From Lachnospiraceae bacterium GAM79 (GTDB lineage: Bacteria; Bacillota; Clostridia; Lachnospirales; Lachnospiraceae), in assembly GCA_020735665.1 (NCBI GenBank), contig CP085928.1, forward strand, positions 1,846,501 through 1,910,500: DNA of 64,000 bases, given 5' to 3'. Position 1 is the first letter of the stretch. Each line of letters starts with the position of its first letter. The notes beneath the pieces were generated by a model that did no database searches, had not been told where the DNA came from, and saw only the letters and a program-made list of their open reading frames with translations. This document shows positions 46,845 through 54,279 of the stretch, one piece after another. The translations under genes were made by a program, and so were the position numbers.

Positions 46845-47309
46845 TTATCTGATATTTTCATATAATTTTTCAAGCAGCTTTTTCGCCTGCGCCACCTCAT
46901 TCTCTGAAAAAGAATGAAGCAGTCTCTGTTCCGCAGCTCTCCTGCCTTCATACATTTTATTGAGCAGTTTTTCAGCTTCACAGGTGCTGCATACCATCTT
47001 ATTTCGTTTGTTATTCTCATCCAGATGACAGTTCAGATAACCTTTCTTTTCCAGACGGTTCACGATGCCGACAACTGTCGGATGCGCTACATCCAGAAAT
47101 ACCTCGATCTCCTTCTGTGTCACCATTCCACCATTCCAGTACACATATTCAATCACTCTTGCCTGTGAACTGGTCAGATCCACGTCACATAAATATGCGT
47201 CAAATCCGGCCTTCAGCTTATCATTGATCCGCTTAATATAATAACCGATGTCCTTCTCCGGACCACACGGCAGCTTTCGATCTGCATCCATATCCTTTTC
47301 CTGTTCCAT
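46845..47309 (-). CDS. MarR-family regulator of the ABC exporter operon
   Basis: 154 aa. Winged helix ~45-120: LTSSQARVIEYVYWNGGMVTQKEIEVFLDVAHPTVVGIVNRLEKKGYL. Wing and dimer helices follow. First gene of the operon, so it probably represses itself and the exporter until a ligand (perhaps the exported compound) binds. An operator-like dyad lies on the promoter. Confidence 0.9.
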   Translation of the reverse strand: MEQEKDMDADRKLPCGPEKDIGYYIKRINDKLKAGFDAYLCDVDLTSSQARVIEYVYWNGGMVTQKEIEVFLDVAHPTVVGIVNRLEKKGYLNCHLDENNKRNKMVCSTCEAEKLLNKMYEGRRAAEQRLLHSFSENEVAQAKKLLEKLYENIR

Positions 47310-47418
47310 TACGGTTCCTTTCTTTTATTTACAGCTATGTATAATTTCCGGAAAATGCTCTTACATTTAATGTTATATAGCTTGCATATCTTATACATAC
47401 TATACATCTTTTTTCATG

Positions 47419-47460
47419 TGTAGCACGCTACATTTTAGTTCAAAAAAAAGAATGTGTCAA
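47419..47460 (-). promoter_or_regulatory. Promoter and MarR operator-like dyad of the ABC exporter operon
   Basis: Minus strand TTGACA (47455-47460), 17-nt spacer, TAAAAT (47432-47437). The dyad TGTAGC-AC-GCTACA at 47419-47432 abuts the -10 box and covers the transcription start, a classic place for autorepression. Confidence 0.75.
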
Positions 47461-47530
47461 CACCACTTCCTGTATTTTATATTAAAAAAACATAAAATCT
47501 TTCTCTTATAGTCAATTATCTAATTATACA

Positions 47531-47749
47531 AAAAACTCTACAGCACTCGGTCACGGGGATGGTGCTTGTTATAAAATAACATTGCGAGATTTCGTTGTGA
47601 ACTGCACATTGCCGGTAAATACGAGTGCTTGTCCGTGTGAAGCGAGTTAGCACAGGAGTATTTACGAATAGGGCAATGTCCAGAGAACAGAAATCGCAGC
47701 ACGTTATTTATAACAAGCGCCATCCCCGTGACCGAATGCTGTAGAGTTT
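47531..47749. repeat. Family 2 intergenic hairpin, copy H
   Basis: Arms AAACTCTACAGCA and TGCTGTAGAGTTT, then TCGGTCACGGGGATGG / CCATCCCCGTGACCGA, GCTTGTTATA / TATAACAAGC. Inside: CATTGCC/GGCAATG, GTAAATAC/GTATTTAC and core GTGC-TTGTC...GCGAGTTA-GCAC. Starts 13 nt after the response regulator stop codon. Confidence 0.9.
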
Positions 47750-47761
47750 CAGAATTCTTTT

Positions 47762-48466
47762 CTATGAATCGCACATCCGGTATCCGACCCCTAATTCATT
47801 CGTTATGTAATTCTCCTTACCGGGAACTGCACCGAACTTCTTTCGGATATTCGCCATATTCACCTGCAGCTTCTTCCGGCTTCCCGAATCATTATATCCC
47901 CAGATCTCGTTGATGATAAAACTGTAGGTCAGCATCTTACCTGCATGCTCGGATAACAACGCTACAATATTATATTCTGTCTGTGTCAGCTTCACTTCAT
48001 TTCCGGCGATCGTAACCAGTCTTGCATCATAATTGATAACCAGCTCTCCAACCTCGAACCTTCCACCCGGCCGCAATCCGTCCTCTGCCCGATGCGTAGC
48101 GATACGGAGTGCTGAACGTACCCTTGCTACCAGTTCATTTGAACTGAATGGCTTGGTTACATAATCATTTGCACCCTCATTGAGTGCCTCTACTTTATCC
48201 CTCTCATCAGAACGTGCCGATAAAACGATGATCGGTGTAAATGATGATTGCCGCACTTCCCTTAAAAATGTCATTCCATCCCGATCCGGCAATCCCAGAT
48301 CCAGAATGACCAGATCAGGACGATGGGATGCAAACATCATCTGTCCCCCCCGACAGGAATATGCGGAAACAGCCTGATATCCATTTGCTTCCATCAGCGC
48401 ACTGATCAGATTATTAATATGTTCTTCGTCTTCAATTATCAATATCTTATATCTGTTATTAATCAT
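47762..48466 (-). CDS. KdpE-like response regulator
   Basis: 234 aa from ATG 48466 (GGAGG upstream), within the last codons of the kinase gene. Receiver domain ~5-120 with phospho-acceptor Asp in DLVILDLGLPDRDG and Lys in DYVTKPFSS; OmpR/PhoB-type winged helix after ~135 ending in NMANIRKKFG...LGVGYRMCDS. Close in type to KdpE, which activates potassium pump genes; no kdpFABC is in the window. Confidence 0.88.
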   Translation of the reverse strand: MINNRYKILIIEDEEHINNLISALMEANGYQAVSAYSCRGGQMMFASHRPDLVILDLGLPDRDGMTFLREVRQSSFTPIIVLSARSDERDKVEALNEGANDYVTKPFSSNELVARVRSALRIATHRAEDGLRPGGRFEVGELVINYDARLVTIAGNEVKLTQTEYNIVALLSEHAGKMLTYSFIINEIWGYNDSGSRKKLQVNMANIRKKFGAVPGKENYITNELGVGYRMCDS

Positions 48467-49523
48467 TCTCAGTTTCCTCCATATCCAATGTAAACCGCAC
48501 AACAGCACCGCCATCCTGCAGATTCTCCGCAGAGATCTCACCACCATGGGCTTTTACGATCGTGGTACATACCGACAATCCGATCCCTGCATTTTTCTTA
48601 CTGCTGTCAAGTCCTGATTCACCATAAACCAGCTTCCCTGCAAATATATCCTTTACCTTGTCAACCGGAATACCACATCCGTTGTCCCGAATCTCAAATA
48701 CTGCAAAATGCCCACTCGTATATACACGAAGCCCAAGCTTACTCATTCCCTCTGCATGCTGAACTGCATTTTCTAACAGATTCAGGATCAACTGCTCGAC
48801 TAAGATCGCATCCATCGGAATCATGATCAGTTCATCCGGAATGTCAATCTCAACATTCTGATCTTCATACCGTTTATTGAACTTAACCAGGACAGAATCT
48901 AACAGCTCATCCAGCGCGATCGGGATCTTAATGATCTTAACATTTTTTCCATCCAGTCTGGTAATCGATAACATATTCTCAACCATTCGTGACAGCCATT
49001 GCGCATCCTGTTTGATTCCGCGAAGCATACTTTTCTTCTGCTCCTCCGTAAATTCATTCTTGTCATCTAACATTGCAGAGCTTGCACCATAAATCGTTGT
49101 AAGCGGTGTCCGAAAATCATGGGATACGGATCGGAGCAGGTTTGCCCGCATCTTCTCCTGCTCACTCTCTGCCTTTAACTGTTCCTGACTCTTCAGCTTA
49201 TTTGTAAATCCGCAGGTAATAACTGCAATAGCTATCATGATAACGGCAGAGATCATATTTTCCGGAATCGTAAAATTAATCTTAAAATAAGGAAATGTAA
49301 ATGCATAATTTACCGCCAGAATGCTGATGACAGATGCGACCGCACCATATAAGAAACCATCTGTGATAACGGATACCAGAAATACATCCAACAGAAAAAT
49401 AGAGGGTATCAAAGTCTGATTTCCCCACTCCTTCTGCATAAACAGGGACAACAAAAATCCACATACCAATATCGCTGCCGTAATTAAAAAATTCTTTGTA
49501 AAATTCAGGAATCTGTTCATCAT
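48459..49523 (-). CDS. KdpD-like histidine kinase lacking the KdpD/USP sensor domains
   Basis: 354 aa. Four membrane helices in the DUF4118 region (~10-105), then the kinase core: H-box LLRSVSHDFRTPLTTI, N-box LILNLLENAVQHAE, G-boxes DNGCGIP and KNAGIGLSVC. KdpD (~900 aa) has long N-terminal KdpD and USP domains that are absent here, so the signal is probably sensed in the membrane region. Overlaps the regulator gene by eight nt. Confidence 0.9.
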   Translation of the reverse strand: MMNRFLNFTKNFLITAAILVCGFLLSLFMQKEWGNQTLIPSIFLLDVFLVSVITDGFLYGAVASVISILAVNYAFTFPYFKINFTIPENMISAVIMIAIAVITCGFTNKLKSQEQLKAESEQEKMRANLLRSVSHDFRTPLTTIYGASSAMLDDKNEFTEEQKKSMLRGIKQDAQWLSRMVENMLSITRLDGKNVKIIKIPIALDELLDSVLVKFNKRYEDQNVEIDIPDELIMIPMDAILVEQLILNLLENAVQHAEGMSKLGLRVYTSGHFAVFEIRDNGCGIPVDKVKDIFAGKLVYGESGLDSSKKNAGIGLSVCTTIVKAHGGEISAENLQDGGAVVRFTLDMEETEND

Positions 49524-49665
49524 TTTCTCCGCTGTATCTTTTTGTAATCTGTTATAACAATCGTATCCATTTCAATCAATTTTGACAAGCATTATTATAT
49601 ATGCATATTCTAAACTGTCACAATATATATTGTAGCACGTTTTACGGTTAAGGCATGGTAAAAGG

Positions 49666-49718
49666 CTAAAAAAAGAAGACCTGATACCTGCGTTTCTCGG
49701 TACAACTATCAGATCTTC
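49666..49718 (-). terminator. Terminator of the LytTR-driven short transcript
   Basis: GAAGATCTGATA pairs with TATCAGGTCTTC (49675-49718) followed by seven T residues on the minus strand. The gap 49524-49665 holds no gene. Confidence 0.88.
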
Positions 49719-49902
49719 CCTTATCCGTTCCAATGTATGCTTTTCATATTTTGCAACCATAATCTACTGCACTCATTCTGAGCTTCCACAATCTTGCAGC
49801 AAGGAGAGCTGATTGGGCTGAAAAATATATGTCCTCTCTGACATAAATGCATATATTATGAACTTTCCCTCTCAATAATATATCGGTTTTCGATATACCT
49901 AT
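49675..49902 (-). ncRNA. Predicted ~230-nt transcript under LytTR control (regulatory RNA or tiny peptide mRNA)
   Basis: Runs from the promoter at 49909-49936 to the terminator at 49675-49718. Near the 5' end TATATCG-AAAAC-CGATATA forms a small hairpin. Two possible tiny ORFs exist (49852-49721, 43 codons with four Cys; 49844-49773, 23 codons), but the only ribosome-site-like GAGAGGG is 14-22 nt away, so coding is uncertain. Product identity unknown; position next to an AgrC-like sensor recalls RNAIII-type effectors or signal-peptide genes. Confidence 0.5.
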
Positions 49903-49908
49903 GAGGTT

Positions 49909-49973
49909 ATTATATCAAAACATTTATCAGATACAATAAACCTGTCGTAATCTGCAATGTTTCCGTCGTAATC
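49909..49973 (-). promoter_or_regulatory. Promoter with LytTR-type direct repeats
   Basis: Minus strand TTGTAT (49931-49936), 16-nt spacer, TATAAT (49909-49914). Seven nt upstream of the -35 box are two identical 9-mers GATTACGAC (49965-49973 and 49944-49952) separated by exactly 12 bp. That 9-12-9 geometry just upstream of -35 is how LytTR activators such as AgrA bind. Confidence 0.7.
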
Positions 49974-50009
49974 GACATATTTCTACAAATTCCGGATACG
50001 GGTCTCTGC

Positions 50010-51353
50010 TCATGCGGTCAGATACAGATGAGATTCTTTCCTGTTATTCCACTGGAATCCCTCATGCCGCTCCATAATAAACTGGATGATCTGCTTATTA
50101 TTCCGTATCTCCTTTCTGTTATCTGAATTCATCTCAATACCCTTCATGCGAAGTCCGATACCCTTAAGCACAACCTGAATATTTCCATCTGAGGATTCCG
50201 ATGGTGCGATCTGAATCCGAAGTGTCCGGGGCAATGACTCTGATATGGAATCCCGCTTATTCTCTCCCTGATCTTCATTCAACAAAATAACATTATGTAC
50301 CATCCGCTCGATCAGATATCCCATGTCGAGTTCTACATTTGTATCAATCTGAATTTCTTCTGCTGCAACTTCCGGATGAATACCTGCACCCTCACAGACA
50401 GATGTAACATTATTTAATGCCAGATTCAGGATTGAATGATCTGTGTATTTTATATACTCCTTCTGTTTTCCCGGTTTCAGATCCTCCTGTAACTGTCTGA
50501 TCTGCTCCTGTTCCTTCCGGACATCTCCTGCCAGATCAAGTATATGCACATAATTATACAGATCATGCTTGATATCCCGCAGCCTGTTGTAATCAGCCAG
50601 AAGCTTCTCATAATCCTCTTTCTGCTGCTTCATCTTTGCTTCCAGAAAACGTATCATTTTTCTTTGATAGCTATTATATACGATCGTATACAGATGATAC
50701 GTAACTATAAAAGCAGATGCCCAGATTCCCAGTGCTATAAACTGTGACATCAGATTAACCTCTTTTACCATAGTCACAAAATACACGACCAACATCATAT
50801 ATCCGGTTCCAACAGCCAGAATCCACACCATGCTTCTGGCAAATGATTGTCTCCGGAACTTCCCGTATGGCATAAATGTCCGCATAAACCAGACTTCAAT
50901 GATCGTTCCTATGCCCTCACGCAAGGCTTCTACCCCAAGCCAGACAAGCAATGCCTTTGCACTGTATAATACCGGTGTATCATTATATGCATATCCAAAC
51001 AGCTCCTCGATCACTGCTGACATCGTCACCGTAACAAGATCAAATGTCATAATACCCACCATAAATGATACCAAATTTATAACCATGCGCTCTTTACGGT
51101 ATAATACGACACCTACAAGCATCATCGCAAATCCAAAAGTATAGACGATGGTGCGAAACCATACCGGTGCATCAAGCTGTATACTTGTATTTATTAAAAC
51201 GCGGAGGAAAAACATATTTAAAATATTCAATCCCAGATAGATCCGGTCTCTTCTTCCACGATCCATTCCCATATAAGCACCCAGATAAATATTAAATTGT
51301 AATGCCGTGATCAGGGCTGCTCCGAGCACCTGCAGGAATGTCCATATGTTCAT
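50010..51353 (-). CDS. AgrC-like sensor with H-box but degenerate ATPase end
   Basis: 447 aa. About seven membrane segments in 1-215, a coiled-coil linker (MKQQKEDYEKLLADYNRLRD), then the HPK10-type phospho-acceptor IKHDLYNYVHILDLA with His near residue 264. The following region lacks a clear N-box and the Gly-rich G-box, so it may not bind ATP. Probably a membrane receptor for a peptide signal, divergent from the LytTR response regulator at 51504. AGGTGAG precedes ATG 51353. Confidence 0.8.
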   Translation of the reverse strand: MNIWTFLQVLGAALITALQFNIYLGAYMGMDRGRRDRIYLGLNILNMFFLRVLINTSIQLDAPVWFRTIVYTFGFAMMLVGVVLYRKERMVINLVSFMVGIMTFDLVTVTMSAVIEELFGYAYNDTPVLYSAKALLVWLGVEALREGIGTIIEVWFMRTFMPYGKFRRQSFARSMVWILAVGTGYMMLVVYFVTMVKEVNLMSQFIALGIWASAFIVTYHLYTIVYNSYQRKMIRFLEAKMKQQKEDYEKLLADYNRLRDIKHDLYNYVHILDLAGDVRKEQEQIRQLQEDLKPGKQKEYIKYTDHSILNLALNNVTSVCEGAGIHPEVAAEEIQIDTNVELDMGYLIERMVHNVILLNEDQGENKRDSISESLPRTLRIQIAPSESSDGNIQVVLKGIGLRMKGIEMNSDNRKEIRNNKQIIQFIMERHEGFQWNNRKESHLYLTA

Positions 51354-51414
51354 TTATTATCTCACCTTCTATGTTCCGGCCACTGTATCCCGCATCCATT
51401 TTCTGACTTTTTTC

Positions 51415-51443
51415 TTGTCTTATATTAACAAATTTACTATAAT
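51415..51443 (+). promoter_or_regulatory. Promoter of the LytTR response regulator
   Basis: TTGTCT (51415-51420), 17-nt spacer, TATAAT (51438-51443), 60 nt before the start codon. Confidence 0.7.
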
Positions 51444-51503
51444 ATTACCAGTTAATTAGAAATAATTCTTCTTGGGAATTACTATTTGCAGGGGGCAACA
51501 AAT

Positions 51504-52232
51504 ATGGACTTAAAACTTTTATTATGCGATGATTCGGATTTACAATTAAAAGAAACAACAACCTTCGTACATTCCTGTCTGAATACTTACACAGCATTTA
51601 CATCCGTGATCAATCCTTACAAACCGGAAGAACTAAAGAAGTTGCTTGAAAATGATATGCTCGACTATGATATTGCCATTTTAGATATTGAGATGGGCGA
51701 ATTAAATGGTATCGACCTCGCTTCTGCGATCAACCAACGATGCCCGCAATGTGCAGTTATTTTTCTTACCAGCCATACCGATTATATCTCTGACTCTTAT
51801 GAAGTCCGTCATATATATTATGTTACGAAGGATTCCATACAAAGATATCTGCCAAAAGCCCTCGATAAAGCAGTCCGGCTTACTGTCGAACGCAAGACTC
51901 GATTTCTGGATATTACTTCCAATCGCAAACGCTATACACTCCCCTGCGATTCGATCACATATATCGAACGAATCGGGCGGGAGATCATTATCTATACAAA
52001 TGAACAAAAATCGTACAAAGTATACGAATCCATTCAGGCTGTAAGTAAGCGTCTTCCTGCCTGTTTCTCACAATGCCACAGTTCTTTTGTGGTGAATCTT
52101 GAATATGTTAAAAATGCCGCCTCACAGGAGATTGAACTGACTGACGGTGTTAAACTGCCTGTCGGCAGGCGTTACGCCAAGCCGATCAAAGCCGCCTACC
52201 TGAAATACATTTCCGAGCACGCTATGTTGTAA
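51504..52232 (+). CDS. LytTR-family response regulator (AgrA-like)
   Basis: 242 aa from ATG 51504, preceded by AGGGGG; an in-frame TTG six codons earlier is less likely. Receiver domain with the acidic pocket LLLCDDSD and phospho-acceptor Asp in YDIAILDIEMGELNG. The LytTR DNA-binding domain covers ~138-238 (SITYIERIGREIIIYTNEQ, FSQCHSSFVVNLEYVK, LPVGRRYAKPIKAAYLKY). Predicted to activate the promoter at 49909. Confidence 0.92.
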   Translation: MDLKLLLCDDSDLQLKETTTFVHSCLNTYTAFTSVINPYKPEELKKLLENDMLDYDIAILDIEMGELNGIDLASAINQRCPQCAVIFLTSHTDYISDSYEVRHIYYVTKDSIQRYLPKALDKAVRLTVERKTRFLDITSNRKRYTLPCDSITYIERIGREIIIYTNEQKSYKVYESIQAVSKRLPACFSQCHSSFVVNLEYVKNAASQEIELTDGVKLPVGRRYAKPIKAAYLKYISEHAML

Positions 52233-52380
52233 ACTAACGACAAGACAACTATATGACATGCGCTTGTATCCATTCATGCCGCAGAACACTCCCGTTCTAT
52301 TCTCACTATCTAGTTGCTTTCATATGTTTCAGAAAATAAAATTCTGCAAATAACAATATTTCTGATAAAAAAGGGAATAC

Positions 52381-52409
52381 TTGATTTTAACCGGAGCATA
52401 TGATATATT
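52381..52409 (+). promoter_or_regulatory. Promoter of the putative antitoxin RNA
   Basis: TTGATT (52381-52386), 17-nt spacer, TATATT (52404-52409), facing the toxin gene. The 52233-52380 piece before it holds nothing else recognised. Confidence 0.5.
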
Positions 52410-52415
52410 GTGTTT

Positions 52416-52483
52416 AGGCAAAAACGATATTAACAGTCCGTAAGGGCAACAAAAAAGCCATGAGATGCCACTCATGGCTTTTT
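52416..52483 (+). ncRNA. Putative antisense antitoxin RNA
   Basis: Short RNA predicted from the promoter at 52381 to the bidirectional terminator at 52452-52483. It converges on the toxin gene and shares the terminator sequence with the toxin mRNA, as in the par locus of pAD1 (RNA I / RNA II). Size ~65-70 nt. Confidence 0.45.
52452..52483. terminator. Bidirectional terminator at the toxin locus
   Basis: AAAAAGCCATGAG / CTCATGGCTTTTT with a six-base loop; A- and T-runs serve both strands. Confidence 0.9.
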
Positions 52484-52530
52484 CTATTCCGTTTCGGCAA
52501 AGGTGGCTTAAACCTTAGGCTGGTTGCCGA

Positions 52531-52611
52531 TTATTTGTCTCCGTCCAACCATTTGCATATGTAGTAGGCAACTACACTTGCCATAACAGAGATAATAAAC
52601 GATACTAACAC
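52531..52611 (-). CDS. Fst-like type I toxin, 26-aa hydrophobic peptide
   Basis: Begins with GTG at 52609-52611 and ends TAA 52531-52533. One membrane helix (FIISVMASVVAYYI) is followed by the C-terminal CKWLDGDK; a helix plus W-L-D and charged residues is the mark of Fst/Ldr toxins, which damage membranes. The ribosome site GGGGGG at ~52625 is 13 nt from GTG and can pair with CCCC ~20 nt upstream in the leader, so translation may be masked. An extended -10 promoter (TGATATACT at ~52665) lies upstream. Too short for usual ORF calling. Confidence 0.65.
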   Translation of the reverse strand: MLVSFIISVMASVVAYYICKWLDGDK

Positions 52612-52708
52612 TTCCGTAAGTCAACCCCCCTTTCTGTGCCTATATAGGGGTGGCAACGGATTTAGTATATCACAGATGAAACTCTTTTACGAACAAAAAA
52701 GATGCCAT

Positions 52709-53437
52709 TTACAACATAACCGCGACTTCGAAGGTATCGCCCTTGTCGGTAAACTCGACCGTGCCATCGTATTTGGCGACGATCTGACGGATAATCCGGA
52801 CACCCCTGCCATGGTTTTCTGCATCGAGTTTTGTTGTATGGAATTGATTTTCTGTAACAGAAATCTCCGTTCTTTTGGAATTTTCAATGGTAACAAAGAA
52901 GTTGCTTCCACGATTCAATATCGATATATGTATGTATCTTTTATTTTTCCCATTTATATCCTGTGCCGGTACAGACTCGGCTGCTTCTATCGCATTGTCT
53001 AACAGATTGGCAAACAGACGGATCTTGTCGACATCTTCCATCTGAATCTCCGGTAAACCGGTCGGGATATTATAGGTAAATGCGATCTGTTTTTCTGTTG
53101 CAAGATCCCGCTTATCTGAGATCGTGCAGTCAAGGATCGTGTCATTTGTCACAATCATCTGTCTGATCTGTTCGATCTCCTTCTTCTTTTTTTCTATATA
53201 TCCTTTGGTGTCTTTCTGTTCTCTGATCAGTTCATTGATCTCATTTGAAATCTCATATATCTTTTTATTGGTATCCTCGATCGTCTTCATATGCGTATAC
53301 GAAGACTGAATACTTCTTGTAAACTGTTGTCTTTTCTTTTTCAGCTTTTTTGCTGAAATGATATTGTAGATCAGCGATCCTATAAGCGCAATTACTACTG
53401 CTATAATTATCCATGTTTTCTCGTTTATCTGCGGCAT
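52709..53437 (-). CDS. GHKL ATPase protein without H-box (sensor kinase half)
   Basis: 242 aa. One N-terminal membrane helix (WIIIAVVIALIGSLIYNII), a long coiled coil (~30-100), then a GHKL ATPase: N-box LFANLLDNAIEAAE, G-box NHGRGVRIIRQIVAKYDG. There is no His phospho-acceptor motif. It may work with the AgrC-like receptor at 50010, which has the His but lacks the ATPase boxes. AGAGGA precedes ATG 53437. Confidence 0.82.
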   Translation of the reverse strand: MPQINEKTWIIIAVVIALIGSLIYNIISAKKLKKKRQQFTRSIQSSYTHMKTIEDTNKKIYEISNEINELIREQKDTKGYIEKKKKEIEQIRQMIVTNDTILDCTISDKRDLATEKQIAFTYNIPTGLPEIQMEDVDKIRLFANLLDNAIEAAESVPAQDINGKNKRYIHISILNRGSNFFVTIENSKRTEISVTENQFHTTKLDAENHGRGVRIIRQIVAKYDGTVEFTDKGDTFEVAVML

Positions 53438-53650
53438 ATTATCCTCTGATTATCCTATTTCTATATGTAACTCTGCAATACAGGTGATCCGGTATGCAAT
53501 AAAATTTTATACTTAGCTATCCTATCTGTGCGTACAAATTTTAGTATATCTATTATTTTTTCTCTGTCAATAATATTTTTGCCTTTAGATTTTGTCCCAG
53601 ATAACACCCTGACTGCGTTTTCCTCTTTCTATAAAAATTATATATATGGG

Positions 53651-53702
53651 TTGACTCTTTCATTTTTGAAGTTATAATAGTTCTAAAAAAAACTTAATTA
53701 AG
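53651..53702 (+). promoter_or_regulatory. Promoter and palindrome upstream of the MarR-MATE genes
   Basis: TTGACT (53651-53656), 16-nt spacer, TATAAT (53673-53678). The palindrome CTTAATTAAG (53693-53702) lies just after the predicted start and could be an operator for the MarR protein. The remainder of 53438-53650 is AT-rich with no gene. Confidence 0.65.
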
Positions 53703-53717
53703 AAATGAGGAATATAT

Positions 53718-54158
53718 ATGATCCTACAACCGCCATCCAATATTTTTGATATGACAAAAAGCCTGATGAAGCTTCAGGAAAAATATCTTGAAAGCATCCG
53801 GACAGACTATAAGCTTTCACGGATTGAAGTTATCATCATTACTTTTTTACACAATAATCCGGCACATGATACTGCCAGAGATATCGTAGCGTTTCGTATG
53901 CTGCAGCGTGGAAATGTATCCACAGCCATTGATTCTCTCGCCGACAAAGGCTATCTGACCAGACATCCGGATACAAATGATAAACGGATCATTCATCTGA
54001 AGCTCTCTGATAGATCAATTCCCGTTGTACATGCGATCGAGAAAAAGCAGGATGAACTGATCTCCTGCATCTTTGAAGGTTTTTCAGATGATGAAAAGAA
54101 GAATTTTGCATCCTATAACAAGCGTTTGTATGACAATGTGTTATCGCATTTAAAATAA
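53718..54158 (+). CDS. MarR-family regulator
   Basis: 146 aa. Winged helix ~35-100: SRIEVIIITFLHNNPAHDTARDIV, then LQRGNVSTAIDSLADKGYLTRHPDTNDKR, the latter with the wing. Followed 121 nt later by a MATE exporter gene in the same direction, which it probably controls. Confidence 0.88.
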   Translation: MILQPPSNIFDMTKSLMKLQEKYLESIRTDYKLSRIEVIIITFLHNNPAHDTARDIVAFRMLQRGNVSTAIDSLADKGYLTRHPDTNDKRIIHLKLSDRSIPVVHAIEKKQDELISCIFEGFSDDEKKNFASYNKRLYDNVLSHLK

Positions 54159-54279
54159 CATGATCACACCCTGTCACCTGAATACTTCGCAGTTCGGACA
54201 ATACTATATTCAGGCAAGCTTATATCACAATTAACTTTTATACAATATAAAACATCAATCAAAGGAACGAGGAATATAC

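Noticed and set aside
47538-47774. 78-codon minus-strand ORF
   Set aside because: Lies inside hairpin copy H and over the response regulator end.
49572-49760. 62-codon ORF on the minus strand
   Set aside because: It runs through the terminator stem and T-run, has no ribosome site, and its codons read as chance.
52231-52380. AgrB/AgrD-like signal genes near the LytTR regulator
   Set aside because: No multi-helix peptidase or AgrD-like precursor frame was found between 49524 and 53717.
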